Of a DNA stretch of 64,000 nucleotides, positions 21,743 through 34,900 are shown piece after piece. Source of the DNA: Dromaius novaehollandiae (lineage: Eukaryota > Chordata > Aves > Casuariiformes > Dromaiidae). Every line of letters begins with the position of its first letter. Within the stretch, counting starts at the first letter, position 1. The notes below the pieces were generated by a model. It was given only the letters and a program-made list of their open reading frames with translations. It was not told the origin of the DNA and ran no database searches. Where the stretch lies: the NCBI RefSeq assembly GCF_036370855.1, contig NC_088112.1:20886469-20950468 (forward strand). The letters are read 5' to 3'. Both the position numbers and the translations under genes were made by a program.

Positions 21743-24700
21743 AGGACTACCAGCAACACCGATGCCGCAAAGACCCGCTCGGGTTGAGGTGCGGAGGGGG
21801 GGTTACCTCTGCCCAGCCGTGCACTGGAAATATTTACCTGCTCAAATGACGAGATACGGGTAAAACCAAGAGATACGAAAGCAGCAACGCTTATAATACC
21901 GAGAGGGATAAAGGTAGAATCATTCAGCTCACAGATATATTGACAGGATTTGAAAAAAATCCTGCAATTTGTCGTTTCTTCTGACAAGCGAAGGATGTTT
22001 GTGCCCTGCTACAGCCGCCGGTGGTGCTTGGACTGTAGCAGAACGGATTCAGGCTTTGGTCACCGTGCGCCAAGGCCAGGTTTTCCCTGGTGGGATATTT
22101 TAACATCAGACAGAAAAATCCTGCTCTCCCTCCCTTGCTATAGGACACAGGCAGCTCCAAAAGCCTTAATTGCCGAATGTTTGTTGTCTTGCTTCCTGTT
22201 TCCAGATCGCCTTGGAGAACAACAGAAGAGAAAAGGCATCTCTGCTCCTTCTGGCCATCACTTTATATGGGCAAAATACCGATTTTTTCCCACGTGGCTC
22301 CAACCACGACTCCAATACAGATGTTATTTTAGCTAAGGATTTAAGCAACACCTGTTTTATATTGCCCGTTTTTCAAACACAGTTCTTGCTAGTCCCAGGG
22401 CTGACAGCTCGCGCTGGGTGGCACCGCAGGAAGATGCAGCTGGACCAGACAGTGTCTCACCCGGGATGCACGTGGCGAGAGCATCGCTATCTGATCTCCC
22501 GAAGCAGCGAAGCAAAAGCACAGCGAAACCCACAACCAGCCTCCCGTCTCCTCCCCCTTCCCCAGCGCAGCCTCCTTCTTCGCTAGCAGCAGTAACCTGC
22601 TAAAAACTCGCAGCTGGCCCAATGCAACAACACATCATCCAATACATTTTGCAGCGAACCAGGCTGCCGGGCAGGCTCCCGCTCCGGAGCACACCATGGG
22701 AGCGTGCAGCCGGGAGGGAAACCGCGGCGGATGCGACCTCGCGCCGCGCCGACCAGCCTCAGGCGGAGCAGCAAATGCCCCGCGGGCAGAGCTGGGACTA
22801 GCGAGCGTCGCGCCCAGCACAGCGCAATTAGATCGCAGAAACTCAGGGGGGATAAGTGCGCTTTTAAGCTGGGCAAGGTGAAAAAATTAAACACCTTCTT
22901 AATGTTGTCAGTAATTAAGTTTGAATTTTTTTTCCAGAATGAGAATACCTGATGTATGGACCATACCTGTTGTGGGTTCATTCGAGAAGATAATGCAGCT
23001 AGAATGGTGCAGCATACTTTGCAGCATACTATCCTGATCCCACCCGTTTTTGATTAAAAATACTGTGAGTATTGCCCTGAAGTACACTGCCCAAGTCCTT
23101 GCAGGTCTTCTGTCAAAGCCTGTCCTTAATCACACGGTGCAAGGTGAGTTTGCAGTAACTGCACTGCTGTCTCTGTCCTTGGCAGGTTGCTCCAAAACCG
23201 GACGGTAGCATTTTTATGCACTGAATATTTCCCCACTCAAGGCAAGTTGGATATTTCCTATCGGATTAGCAGCAGGCGGTAGTATTTTGATGCTCTAATG
23301 TTACTGAAAGTAAAGACAGCACAAAAAGTGCACTATGTGATTTTCCTCTCAAGGATGTCTGATGCAATATTCCACTTCAGATCTGAGTTATATAGCCTTA
23401 CGCCATAAAGAGCGCTGGGTTTTTTGGCTATATAGCAGAAACAATCTTCCAGGAATAGCCTTTCCCAGATTCATGACATTTCACCTTCAACTTTTTTGAT
23501 ACAGCATTGTAAAACAAATATTATTAGTGTAAAGAGGTTTAAAAGCAAACTACTTGAAAGTGTAGCCTGCTGAGGAATACATCAGTCCCCGAAGAAACCA
23601 GCGACCGCCCGGCTGGCAGGCAGGGAGCACCTCCCCGGGCAGCATTTGCAACCCTGGTGCAAAAAGCTCCCCGGTTATACTGGGAGGAAAGCAGCTAAGC
23701 CAGTAAATGCTAGGAGGTTTCCCGCGCTGCAGGGGCACGCCAGCTGTGAGCCGCTGAGCCATTGCATTGGCGCAGCTGGGACAGGAGCTGACGAACAACT
23801 CATTATAGGTAACGAGGGAAAAAAATTGTCAATTATAGACCTTGGAAGCCTTCCAATGGGAAAGGCGAATTTTCCTGTTTGATTCCTTACACAGAGAGGG
23901 GTAGGAAGAAGGGGCTCGGACCTACATGCTGTACATAACAGCACACTTCCATATATATCTATATAGAAGTATCTATATGAAATGCCAAATATGAAAGTAA
24001 CTATTCCCTGGGCTCCAGGGAGGTAAGACTCTTCATCTCAGTTTGTTTGGAAAAATAAATCTTCCCTGATTTCATAGTTCAGGCACAGAGCTGGAAAGCG
24101 ATCAAAGCCCGGTACTCAGCCGAGAAGAGGCCAGGGAAGCCGCAGGGAGGCCGGAGAGACCCGCCGGAGCTGAGTCGGGAGCACCGAGGAGCCCGGGAAC
24201 CGTGCGGTGGATCTACACCGGAGCACCAAAGCGGCTCTCCAGCCAGGCGTTTTGTCACAGACCTTCCTGCCCATCAGCAAGGAGAGAGAATAAACTCAGC
24301 ATTCACCAATAAATGTTGCTGTGGCAGTGAGATTACAGGAATAAAATTTGGTCAGTCAAAAGAACTGATGGCCACCCATTAGCTAGTACCTGCTGGTATT
24401 ACTGACCAAAAAGCTATTAGAGATAATAGGGGATGGAGATTTATGTTGTTGATGTCTTTGTTAATAGCTGCGGTGCAGCAATATTGCTTCTTCCAAAAGT
24501 CAGAGCAAAGCAGCAAATTTACTATCTGAAAGCATTTTAGCAGCCCTTGAGGTTAAAAAAAAAAAAAAGAAGAAGAAGAAGAAGATTAAAATTAAATTAA
24601 AACAAAATCACTAACATGGGAAGGTGAGAATCATTTTTGCTTGAAAAAGCTCAAACTCGATAACAAGCTTATACATATAAAAGTTCTATCAAGTTTGGTG

Positions 24701-26399
24701 CTGTTCTTGCACCCACATCTGCTCACAGCTTTGCATTTGGGCACGGGTGAAAGCCGCAGGGTGCAACGGGCCCCGGCTTGCCCAGCCGCGCCGGACGCTC
24801 AGCTCCTGCAATGCTGGTGGGTGAGCGGCCGGAATCGCCCACGCCGTGGTCCTGTGGTGTCACGGAGCCCTTTCCACCCCAGGAAGAGCCCCTCACCTCC
24901 TTCCCTGCGCACCCCTGACACCCACCATAGTACCCGGCCATAAAGTCTCCAAAGAACTCATCACAAATTTTTTAAACTAATTCACCACCTGTATCCTTGT
25001 AGTATTTATTGCCTGTGAACACTCCAGCCATCTAATTCGCTACCCATCTATTCTGTGAATATCCATATTGACAGATGAGCTCAAAGAAAGATTTTAGTGG
25101 TCATGCAGAGTGACTTAAGAAGCCAAATATATGCAGCACGTTTGTTTCCAAGGGTTATACTCAGTCAAGAAAGAGGGATTTACCATGAGACCAGCACATC
25201 CACCCAACGCTTAAAAAAAAGCCTTGCAATGAGACTTCCATGAGAAAGTCTATGCTGCTTTGAGGAATTATTTAAAGCTAAAGAATACTTTAAAACAGCA
25301 GTTTTTTTGTGGATAATCCACACACAATAAAGAAGACTAGATTTGTGAAACAAATTGTTAACTCGAAAGAAAGTGTTAAAAAGCTTCCTTAGGTGACGAG
25401 GCAGGTTTTCGGCTCAGGGACGCTTTCCTTATGAATATTTCTGGCAGCTGCTTGGTTTCCCCCAGCTGTGCTAGTGCCTCGTCCCATAGGCGCAAGTCGA
25501 ATTTACATAGCGCGTTCGCATAATCAGCGCCGTGATCGTTTACATGAAACAAAGCAGACAAACATTTAAACAAACAAGCAGGCTATAGCTGCACGAGAAC
25601 GTGCTGGGTGCATGGTTAAGCCTTCGCAGGCAGTGCCGATGGCTGGATGGTTTCAACCCAGCTGCTCTCGGAGGGCGACGTTTAAAAATGGCACGTGGAA
25701 ACCAGCAACCCCATGGCGTTGGGACCTGGGTGAACCTCCCTGGAGGACCCCACGGTGGAGGGTCCGGAGGCCACGCGAGCCCACCGAAGTGGGGCATCCA
25801 CCGGCTCCTACCCCGTTTCCCCGTTGTTTTGGCAGGCTGACATGGACGGTTTGGGTTTCCATCGCCCCGTTGTCATCTGGGGAGAAAACGCTTTCCGCGT
25901 CTGTGAAGAGCTTAGAGATCCGAGGCCAAAATTCACCGCAGATGCCACCGCTGGGATATCTGCTCTGCTTTCCTTTTCCCCTCGCTCCTCCTCACGAAAT
26001 GACAAGATTAATGACTTTGCGAAAACCCTGACAAATGCTATCCCTGCGGAAGTTACACTTGAAGACTCGCCGTTTCCGCAGTCACTTCCATATGACCCAA
26101 TCGCTGCGACAATAAGCCCCATTTTGATCTCAAATTCTTCATTTTAATAATGTCATACATTACATTTGACAGCCTCTAACTGATTCTCTGACTTTTACGT
26201 GGCAAAAACTTCTGGCAGTGTTATTGGCTTTCCCTTTTTTATTAGCTGCTCTCACTGGCAGTGAAAATCCCCAGCAGACATGGATACTCCCAGAGGAATT
26301 TTTCAAAGGTTACATCCTCCCGTGCTGATGCAACATTTTTGACATTATTCCAGAAGGCAGATTAATCACGTAGGCCTATATCCTAACAACGGTACGAGA
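21743..26399. other. Non-coding with several CpG-rich patches
   Basis: CpG-rich patches lie at about 22680-22830, 24110-24240 and 25640-25800. AT-rich sequence lies between them, including TATA-type repeats at about 23950-23980. Frames over these patches are composition shadows on both strands. No transposon body is recognised. Confidence 0.5.
24555..24586. repeat. A-run followed by GAA trinucleotide repeat
   Basis: Fourteen A are followed by about six GAA/GAAG units. This is a purine-only tract of the kind that grows by slippage, possibly from a decayed retroposon tail. No adjacent element body is recognised. Confidence 0.88.
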
Positions 26400-26850
26400 C
26401 AATTAGAGTCAGGTGCTTCAAAAAAGGTTTAAACATATAAATACACTTTATCAATGTAGTCCCTGGTAGTCAACCACTGGAACAGAGAGGGAAACGGAGG
26501 AGGGGAATGAGGAAAAGAAATTAGCATTACCAGCCTGAGAGAATGAACCAATGTGGAGACGGGAATGGAAAACATAGCTGGCAATAGGTATGAAAAAGAC
26601 TATTTTTCTTCACAAGAACACAGCTAAGACCAAGAATACCAACCCTGCAACCACAATACAAATAATAAAAATTCAAACTTCTGAGAACATTGAAGCTATT
26701 AGCCGAAGTCACCGGCAAATGGATTCTGCAGGTTATTCCACAAAATAATAAAAAAAATGATGTTGTACTGCATTCACACAGTGCGAACACCCAAGCAGAA
26801 GCACAGGGGCCAAGAAAAACAATGTACAAACATTTCTAAATGATTCACAT

Positions 26851-26856
26851 TTTATT
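26851..26856 (-). promoter_or_regulatory. Candidate polyadenylation signal AATAAA (minus strand)
   Basis: TTTATT on the plus strand gives AATAAA on the minus strand. TG/T-rich sequence follows within about 20-45 bases downstream on that strand (about 26805-26835), as a cleavage site would need. It lies about 400 bases beyond the stop of the candidate terminal exon. AATAAA is frequent by chance, so its weight comes only from the context. Confidence 0.25.
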
Positions 26857-27256
26857 ATAACTCTACATTCAGTCCACTAGTCCACCTTGCCCTTCTGCAG
26901 CCACAATTTAAAGATAGTATAGTAGTTACTTTTTGGAGACACTCATTGGGGAGAATCCAAGTCACCATAAAAGGGCTTGAGCTTAATGGTCTGAGCTGAG
27001 ATAATTAACTACCTTGATCTGAGTTACACTTGCGATGGGTGAGATATTCCTTAGATATGCCTAATGAAATTAGGTATGTTGAATTCATTTATGGTTAATG
27101 CAAGACTGGAGCAAGAGCCATTTAACCCCCAGAATATGTGCAAAGATGAGCAATTCTCTCCTAGAATGACAACGAGCCACAAAAAAAACCTTTTAAGTAC
27201 ATACTAAATCCATTATCAGCTCCCATTTCAACCTCTCATTTGGAATGCATCAATGG

Positions 27257-27563
27257 CTATCGACAATCTGTCTTCCAGAACTTACACCGTAAAACGCTTT
27301 GTCTTCTATTTTGCTGTTGTGTACAGGGGAGGCAGTCTTCCCTGGACTGAAAGTCTTTACTGGCAGTACAAAAATGTGTTTTAAATATCAATTCTTCCTC
27401 AGGCGCAGCTTTAGAATGGCAGGACTCAAGTGAAATAAAGGAACTTTTCTCATCTCTGATTTTTCTTCCTGAAGGATTTCTACTTTGCTTCTGCTCCAAC
27501 AATTCTGCCTTTAAAGAGGTTTCCATCTTCTCAACAGAAAAGTGCTGCTCGTAATGCACTGAC
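27257..27563 (-). CDS. Candidate terminal coding exon, unrecognised
   Basis: A minus-strand frame opens just after a stop near 27590, runs for about 100 codons and ends at TAG (27257-27259). The product is hydrophilic and charged, with Glu/Lys/Gln-rich stretches such as KMETSLKAELLEQKQ. It has no signal peptide, no membrane segment and no domain I recognise. A possible acceptor (GGCCTAAG) sits at about 27564 but its pyrimidine tract is weak. In phase it continues the frame of the exon at 27736-27865. It is not recognised and could be chance. Confidence 0.17.
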
Positions 27564-27735
27564 TTAGGCCAGGTTTCTTGGGATCCATTTTACATATTCC
27601 AAGACGCAAATGCCTGGGCCTTTTTTATGTTTGTTTGTCTCCCACAAGGTTGCAATGCCTCTGAGATACCTCTGCATAGCTGGTATTGACCACTGAGTAG
27701 ACAGAGTTGAACATTACCTCCAACACAAAACTTAC

Positions 27736-27865
27736 CTTGAAGACCTCGGTGTGGGCTTTTGCATTCACACAGTTAAAAGACTTACTGAGGTGCCTAAGGA
27801 ATACCTGAAAGAAAGCGTGCTGACCAATACCCAGTTTCCACCTTCCACGACGCCAGAGAACTTCA
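27736..27865 (-). CDS. Candidate internal coding exon (130 bp), unrecognised
   Basis: On the minus strand a good acceptor (pyrimidine-rich, ending TTCCTTATAG) opens the segment at 27865. A consensus donor (AAG then GTAAGT) closes it at 27736. The frame is open throughout and encodes 43 codons, basic at the start (WRRGRWK) and ending in AHTEVFK. A second GTAAGT donor lies inside it at 27785, so alternative 3' ends are possible. Phase agrees with the donor at 28230. I recognise no family. Confidence 0.2.
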
Positions 27866-28229
27866 CTATAAGGAACAGGGAACTCCATCCTATAAAACTA
27901 CAGTACATCTTATAAAAGTATAGCAAAGGCAGTCTGCTCGTTCACTTCCAACCGGTGAAGAAATGCTCAGCATGATGCACCATGACTTAAAGTGTTCCCT
28001 AAAGACAGTTACCCTGGCACCAAGCAGCCCACTGTGTCCAGAGTGCAGAGACAGCTACACAGCTACAAGAATTACACAGAGCTGTCCTTTTACGAGCAAC
28101 TCTTTTGGGGAGAGGACAGAAAAGGGGGCTCTGGAAACCCTAGACAAAACAGCACCCAGAAAGTCCTTCTGCACAATAACCACTTGTCAGCTGGTTTACA
28201 GACAGACTGAAAAGTTTGGGTACACTTAC

Positions 28230-28269
28230 ATTTTCTTCATGTCTTCACTCTAAGCCCAAGGCTGACCAG
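28230..28269 (-). other. Candidate short 5' exon carrying an ATG
   Basis: A minus-strand segment follows an acceptor-like TTTCAG at 28270 and ends in a consensus donor (AAAAT then GTAAGT) at 28230. It contains an ATG at 28240-28238 with G at -3. Reading from that ATG across the donor into the acceptor at 27865 keeps one open frame (MKKIEVLW...). The stop just upstream in that frame would make this ATG the likely start. A one-in-three phase match is weak evidence alone. Confidence 0.14.
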
Positions 28270-31200
28270 CTGAAATCTGTTGAGCTTAAAGAAACCTCTT
28301 AGGTTGGGATGTGGAAAATAATGCTATTGATTTGAAACCTTGCATGACATTGCTCAGAAGGATGGGGAATGAGCAGGTCTCTTGGGACACTTTCTTTTTG
28401 CCAAACATACCTGTCAAAACATAAGGACAAACTCAGCTAAGACTGCCTTGGGGACCTGCGGGCCAGCTGGGCAGTACGTCCAAGTTTCTCCCAGGCCCTT
28501 CCCTGACAGTGCGATCTATCAGCTCACATCCAAAGTCTGTCCCAGTCCCTGTTGTACGTTACAGTGCCCAAAGGGCATTTGCCCTCCCCACCTCTCACTG
28601 CTGAAGGCAAATCTCTCCTCTCCTTCCTTCCCCACTTCACGAGGCTCATTGGAAGAGTCCATCTCCTTTCTCCAGGGTCCTTCCAGCTGAGCTATGGGTC
28701 ATGTTTGGGCTTCACTTGACCATACAGGTCCTGGTAAAACAGGTCCTTTGGTGCTTAGAGGGCAGATCATTGCTCCTGCAACAAGTTCTCCCATTGTACT
28801 GAAGGATTTCAGCTCATAAATTGTGTAAAGGTGTATTTTAACAGGGGAAGTATTTTGCCTTGTTACTGAGCCATGGGGCAGTTCATCTGGTAAGACCAAC
28901 TCCCAGATTATTTACATTCCCATGACAGGGCCCTGTTCATCACAGTCAGTAAGAGGTCCAGTTATTACAGCCAAGTGACTCTTAACTTTTCAAGCCAATC
29001 ATCCGTTGGTCTCTGGAAAGCCCTGACACTAGTTAAGTCCATGTGGACTCCAAATGAATGAACAGAGTCCCTGAAGGCTATGTCTGATCACAGCCACAGA
29101 TGATTCCCACACCATCCCTGTTCCAGGTTTTGTCGGAGAACTCTTAGTTAGCAAGAAATTTGGCTAAAAAAAATACTCAGTTCATGCATAAAAACACTCA
29201 AGGCAGCATCCTGCAACAGCCTCAGCAAAGTGCTTCTCTTCTCTGCACTGGCTCAGGGAGAGGCAGAGCTGGGAAAAGAAGGGTTTTGCACTGTTTCCAT
29301 GTACATACGCACACGGAAAATAGGACAGACTTCTTTGCAAACTGAGAAGAATCACAACAAACATGTTAGGACTTTGCTTAAATTCCAGATTTTTAATTCC
29401 ATCATATAACAAAGCTGACATGACTTGTCTTCCTTCCAGGAAGGACAGCAGTAGCCAGAAATTTAAACCAGATCATTCAGTATTTGTCAGATTAGTGTAA
29501 ATCCCTTCCTAACATGCAGTATAGCACAAGATTAAAATTAATGGAAAGAACTGGGAGAATACCCAAAGTTATATAGGCTGTATTTTGAGCTTAAAGGCCT
29601 GATGCAGACTCTATTGAAATGTTCATGTTAACTTCATTAAATGCTGGATCGCACACTTGGAATATTGCAGGAATATTTGTACAAAAATCAACATGCAAAG
29701 CCAGCTCACCATCTACCTCCGATTGGTACGCAGAATGGCGAGCCTTGCGTATTATGGGAAAGGATGCATTCTAAAAATAGCAATTTAGAAATCTTTTCAA
29801 TTTATAATTTCTTTTTTAAAAAAGAGGAATTTATCACATTAAATTGAAAATTGAGTTCTTAGTACCTTTTCATCACAAGTAACGGGGTAAGGCATGTATT
29901 CTTTAATCTGCAAATCTTATTTCAGCGTAGGCAGCACTTTTAAAACACTGTTGTACATTTGCTATTTCTCTTCAGATTCGCAAGCGTGGACTTTTCTGGA
30001 GAAAAGGCTCTCCTGTCCCCCCAGGGATATTTTGTTCAGAGGTGCAGACAAGGGGAAATGCATTTTCACTGTTCACTGAGAAGCTGAAGACATTGTGCTT
30101 CAATAGTTAATTCATTCCCTTCCTGAAACATGCTTTGTGGCCCTCACTCAAATGCAGCATGTCTTACCACAGAATTTAGAGTGCAGAATCTGTCCCTCCT
30201 TGTAGTGATAAAACATCATGCAAAAAGAAGAGTTACACCGTACACAACTGTACCTGCAGATATAATTTTAAAACTCAGCCAAGTACTCAGACCAACCAAT
30301 AATTTATTTGTCAAGTTTCATTTATTTGTCTTTAAAATGTTCAAGAGAAGATGCTGAATTTATTCTTGACATATCCGCCCCGTACATAATAGCTTGCATA
30401 AACATGATGTGAAAATTCAATGTTGAAACTTTAAAATTTGCACTGTGTCAGCTGGTTACATAAATCATGGGTATTATTGCTATTCCTTGATGACATATGT
30501 TACTAAGCAACAGACCATGAATTTAAATATTAAATTTAAAACTTTCTGCCCTTTCCATGGTAATAAGTGATACCTAGGTCTCAGCTCAGGAGATGGGTGA
30601 TGCTATCCTAAAGCTGGAGAATCAAAAATACATATTGATTCAAAATCCAAATGATGCTGCCTATTCTGGTTTAAAATTCATGTTATGAACATTGTTGTCC
30701 TGGCAAGGATCAAATTCCCAGTTATTCCTCAAAATAAATTCAAAATGTCAAGAGCAGGGTCAAACCCAAACTTGCTCTTGAATCCAGAAGACCATGCAGG
30801 AAGAACCTCTGTCCATGGCTAGCCCTTGGCGGCTCTCTGTAAATCCGCAGAGCAGCCTAAAGAATTTTTTAGAATAGCTGCAGGCATTTCCAATCAAAAA
30901 TGGGATTTGCTAAGACAAAGGGCTAGAAAAATGGTGCAAAATGAGGAGCTCTCCTCAAAACAGTTGGAAGAGACATTTGTCATTTAAAATACAATTGAAG
31001 ACTTCTAGGGGGAAAATGGCAGAAAAATCATAGAATAAGAGGTATTAAGGTACTAAAGGGAGTAACCTTTAAAGCTTGCCTACAAAATGGATCCCTGAAG
31101 CCCTGACTCATAATAGCAGAGAGGAAGAAGAGAGCCTTTAAATGAAGGAACATTACCCCAGAAATCTCCCGGAGATGACAAAGGGTGTAGAAGTTTCACG

Positions 31201-31578
31201 CTAAACTATTTTATTTCTTTGAGAAAACCTGAAGTCTTAAACAGCATATAGTGCAAGAGAAAAGGAGAAAGAAAGGATAATAAGAGGTGGAATAAATCTC
31301 TTTTAAATGCATTTACCAATGTAGTGATAGAGGTAGGGATTACAACTCAGTTCAATCTGAATGGGTAACACAGTCCAGGATATTATCTGAAGCTTCCTTA
31401 AAATCTCCACTGGAACACAGCTTTAGCATCTCTTCCTGCAAAAATAACTTTGCTTCCTGGCAGGGCTATTTACCACGAAACCCTACGGTTTGGTCTAGCC
31501 ATTGCAACATTGGCTTTGTGACACTGCACAGAAAAAAATGAATTAATCCAAAGAGGAAATAGCGGACCAGTGAACAGG

Positions 31579-31705
31579 GAGGTGGGAGACCTGAGCTGGT
31601 TGCTTCCTTTCTCTTTTTCTCGGTTCCCCCAATGGTAACTTGGGAAAAATGATACTGAGCATCTTGTAAAACAGCTCGGGGTCATCAATGACCAATGCGA
31701 GGTGA
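31579..31705 (+). mobile_element. Degenerate MIR/CORE-SINE-type SINE, sense orientation
   Basis: The order GGGAGACCTGAGCTGG ... CTCGGTTCCCCCAATGGTAA ... TGGGAAAAATGATACTGAG ... TTGTAAAACAGCT follows the remembered MIR-like order of CTCAGTTTCCCCATCTGTAA, TGGGGATAATGATACTGAC and TTGTAAAGCGCTTTGAG. It is old and diverged. Confidence is moderate because the match is by memory of the consensus. Confidence 0.45.
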
Positions 31706-31900
31706 CGGGATCTGTTTGAACTGAAGACAAATTATGAATACACCGTGGCAGGATTTTACCCCCAAATATATAGCAAGCCACAACGTTGGGCCTAATGGGT
31801 CATGCTGAGCATGGACTGCGTCCTTGCCTGTCTCTGTCTCTGCCAGTTTCAAACGTGAATTTCTAGCCCACCAAGTGCTTGATGTTCCCGTCCTCATCTG

Positions 31901-34900
31901 CACAGATACTGGACTAAGATTATTTTAAGTGATCTAATAACACAATGCCAAACATGGGATAGACAAAATAGATGAGGCAGATTAGTTCTATTTTTAATGG
32001 CAAACTTCCTAGAGGTGCTTAATTAACAACGTTATAACAGCTAATCACTTGGTGGTTCCTACCTCCACTCATCTTCTCGGTGGCACAAGGGCATTCGATA
32101 GGGTTGAGTGGCTGCACCGCGTCTGCGCAGCATAATCTGTCACTTCACAACAGGCTGCGATGCCATTAACTGGGTTAATTGGGTTCGTAATTGTTGCCGA
32201 TCCAAACATCTGTGCTCAGCTACCGCCACTTAAAAAGAAAAAAGAAGCTAAAGAAGTTCCTCGAAATGCTGCCGAGGAGAAACGTGCCCTCTGACTGCTT
32301 TGTCCCAGCTCTTGCATCCCAAAGGAGGGGCTGAAAGATAGCGGGTGTGCGCGGGAGTACCCTCCTTGCTGCCGATATTTTCCTTAGGGGAGAGTAGGGC
32401 GTCTCTGACTTAACACAGGTCTCAGAAGTTATTTCCAGAAATGTAATTTCCTCCAATTTCCCAAAACAAATGTGGGAAAATTTCTAGGCAAGTAAGACCA
32501 ACACTGACATGCAAATAGGATTTGACAAAAGGAAAATATCGAAGGAGTTCTTTTAGCTGGGAAACATTTATTTTTAAGTGATCTTCATTATTTGGGGATG
32601 CTTGAATTCCTGTATAGTGTCTTTCTCACAAAAAATACTGGGAGGGAGAAGTTACTGTTTTCTGGCTCACATAACAAGAACTGCAGTCTCCATGTTTTCA
32701 GCTAAAGTGGGCATAGGATGAGGAAGCTTTGACTACTTTGGGTAGCAGAAGAGTTACAGATAAATGGTAATTTAACTTACTGTATTTCTTGAATTAGACA
32801 GCATTTTGTGAAAAACTCACAACTAAAGAGATTTGATGAACAAAAAATGAGAGGCTTTGGCTTTTTTTCCCTCTGTGGATAACATTTAAAGTATAGCTGT
32901 TCTGCGTGATTGACATTACATTTTAGATGATAATTTTTAATTTTTTGTCTGCTTTAAAGAGTGATACTGAGTTGTTTCACGGGATTAGTGATTTAAGTAA
33001 TGTGAGTAGGTTGGTTGTCATGATTAGTGGAAGCTAAAGCAGAGCAGCATTTGCTAACTGCAAGGAGCTGAGACGATCATGTGGCCAGACACAGCACCTT
33101 ATTAAATGTGGGATGAGCTCGGGCAACCTATAAAAGGAGTCAAAATTCTGTAATGCAGGGAAGCAAAGTTGCTAAGTACCAGCATATTCCTGTAAGACTT
33201 TGAGTTGACACGAGATTATTATAAAGTATTTAGTGAACAGACATTTAATTGAACATGAGTGGAGGAAAAAGAATTCAGGACAAAGTGTTTTTCAGAAAGG
33301 ATTTCAACGTTTGGCTCGAACGAGCTCATCAGCATTTGCATTGTAACACCGCGGAGGTGGTCTAGCTGGGAAGCACTGGCTCTTCTTTCATCACAGACCA
33401 TTTTTTCCAGCTACTGAAGTATCACCATTTGAATCTGTACATTGCTTCTGGAGGTCTTTTGGGCTCTCTGTCATCTCCTATCCCAGGCATCACGACGGAC
33501 TCACTTTAATCAGGCGCTGCTTTGATTTCAGATGCTATCAGCCGAGTGCTGCCTTACAGGCCTTGCTCTGCAGCTGCCATCTCAAAGCGGGCTCAGCGCG
33601 CCTGCCTTCAGCCCGCTGCCCTCATCTCATGCAGCTGCTACCACCCTGTAATGTAAAATAATAATATTTTTAGCAATTTTGAATTGTTGATTTCGATAAA
33701 ATGCGTATGGCTTACCTGCATCATCTTCCCACGAATGCACCACTTCCAAAAAAACTGGACCTTGTCTACGTGGTATTTACGTGTGGCTCGTGCCTCCCTC
33801 TGTGTAGGTGAAGAAGTAAATGACAATGTCCAGAGAAGAAAATCAAGCACATAACTTGCACTGAATAGTAGTAAAATTCAGGTATGTGCCTCCTTTCCAC
33901 CCCTCAAATAGTCCCGTCCCTAATGCAAGTCAGATTCTGGAATTGATGAGATTCTGCAAGCAAAAGGAAAATATTAGTTTAACCCCGACTCCATAGCATT
34001 GTGCTTATTAAGCAGTTCTCTGATTTGGGGAAATATATGCTACCTCAGGGTTTTTTTTAACTATTTTTCTCCAATATCAGGGAAAAAGTTTTTTCATTTC
34101 CTCTTGTGGCGAAAAATACAAGCGGAGCGAAAGGGAGGCCTCGCTTCATGCAGAATGCTGGAGGATATAATGGACATTTCACAATACCCTTTCAAAGCAC
34201 CTTAATACGCAGTAGCTAGACTATTTCGGCTTCTGAATCCATTCAGCCTTTCCCCGGCTTTTGGTTAGGAACTCGTGAAATACGGCGTTTTTATGATTAG
34301 AGCCCCGTCATTTATAGGTTCACCTTCAGTCATTCATTCGGCAAGAAAACCTTTGTCAGGCCAAAGAGAATAATTTCGGCTCCGTCTGTTTGGGGGAACG
34401 TGCAACCTTGCCGTCTGGCCGGCCAACCAATATGCAGGGGCAGAGCGGGCCGCCGACCCTTTATTTCCATCTTATCCCTCGCAACTCAAAGTTAAATAAA
34501 TGGTTTTTAAAATAGCCAGCTTGAAGAGTTCGCTCGCTGGTAGCAGCTGCAGGAAAATTTACTGCTTGCACAGAAGATATTGCTCCAGAAGGGAAGCGGC
34601 AAGCGAGAGGCATTTGCTATTCGGTTACAAACTGCCGAACCTCTTCTTGGATTTCCAGGGTAAAAGGGGAGACTGATGCAGAGAGATCTCACTGCAATGA
34701 AATCATAGTTTCTGCCTAATTCTTAAAACACAGAGCAAAGCCCAGCATTTCAGGCAGCAAGCCCCAGGGGTGCAGGACCAGAGGGCAAAGCACCGCTTGG
34801 CGGGGGGGGGCCTGATGGGTCACCGTAAAACACGCACCCCGCTCTTTCTCCAGATTTAAAGGGAATTTGGAAAGAAGCCTTCCACGTGCTGCTTCGTAGC

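Larger units (their letters stand above)
26400..31900. other. CpG-poor compositional block
   Basis: Across this stretch CG dinucleotides become clearly rarer by eye than in the flanks on either side, while GC content is only moderately lower. TG and CA are common. That pattern is expected where germline methylation has acted, for example over a gene body or an old inserted segment. No LTR, LINE or known gene is recognised. The minus strand carries the candidate exons listed below. From about 28.9 to 31.5 kb I see only AT-rich non-coding sequence. Confidence 0.4.

Noticed and set aside
21076..21987. 303-codon minus frame, longest in the window
   Set aside because: It starts at TTG, has no recognisable domain, is extended by the in-frame minisatellite and GC-rich patches, and lacks convincing splice or start context.
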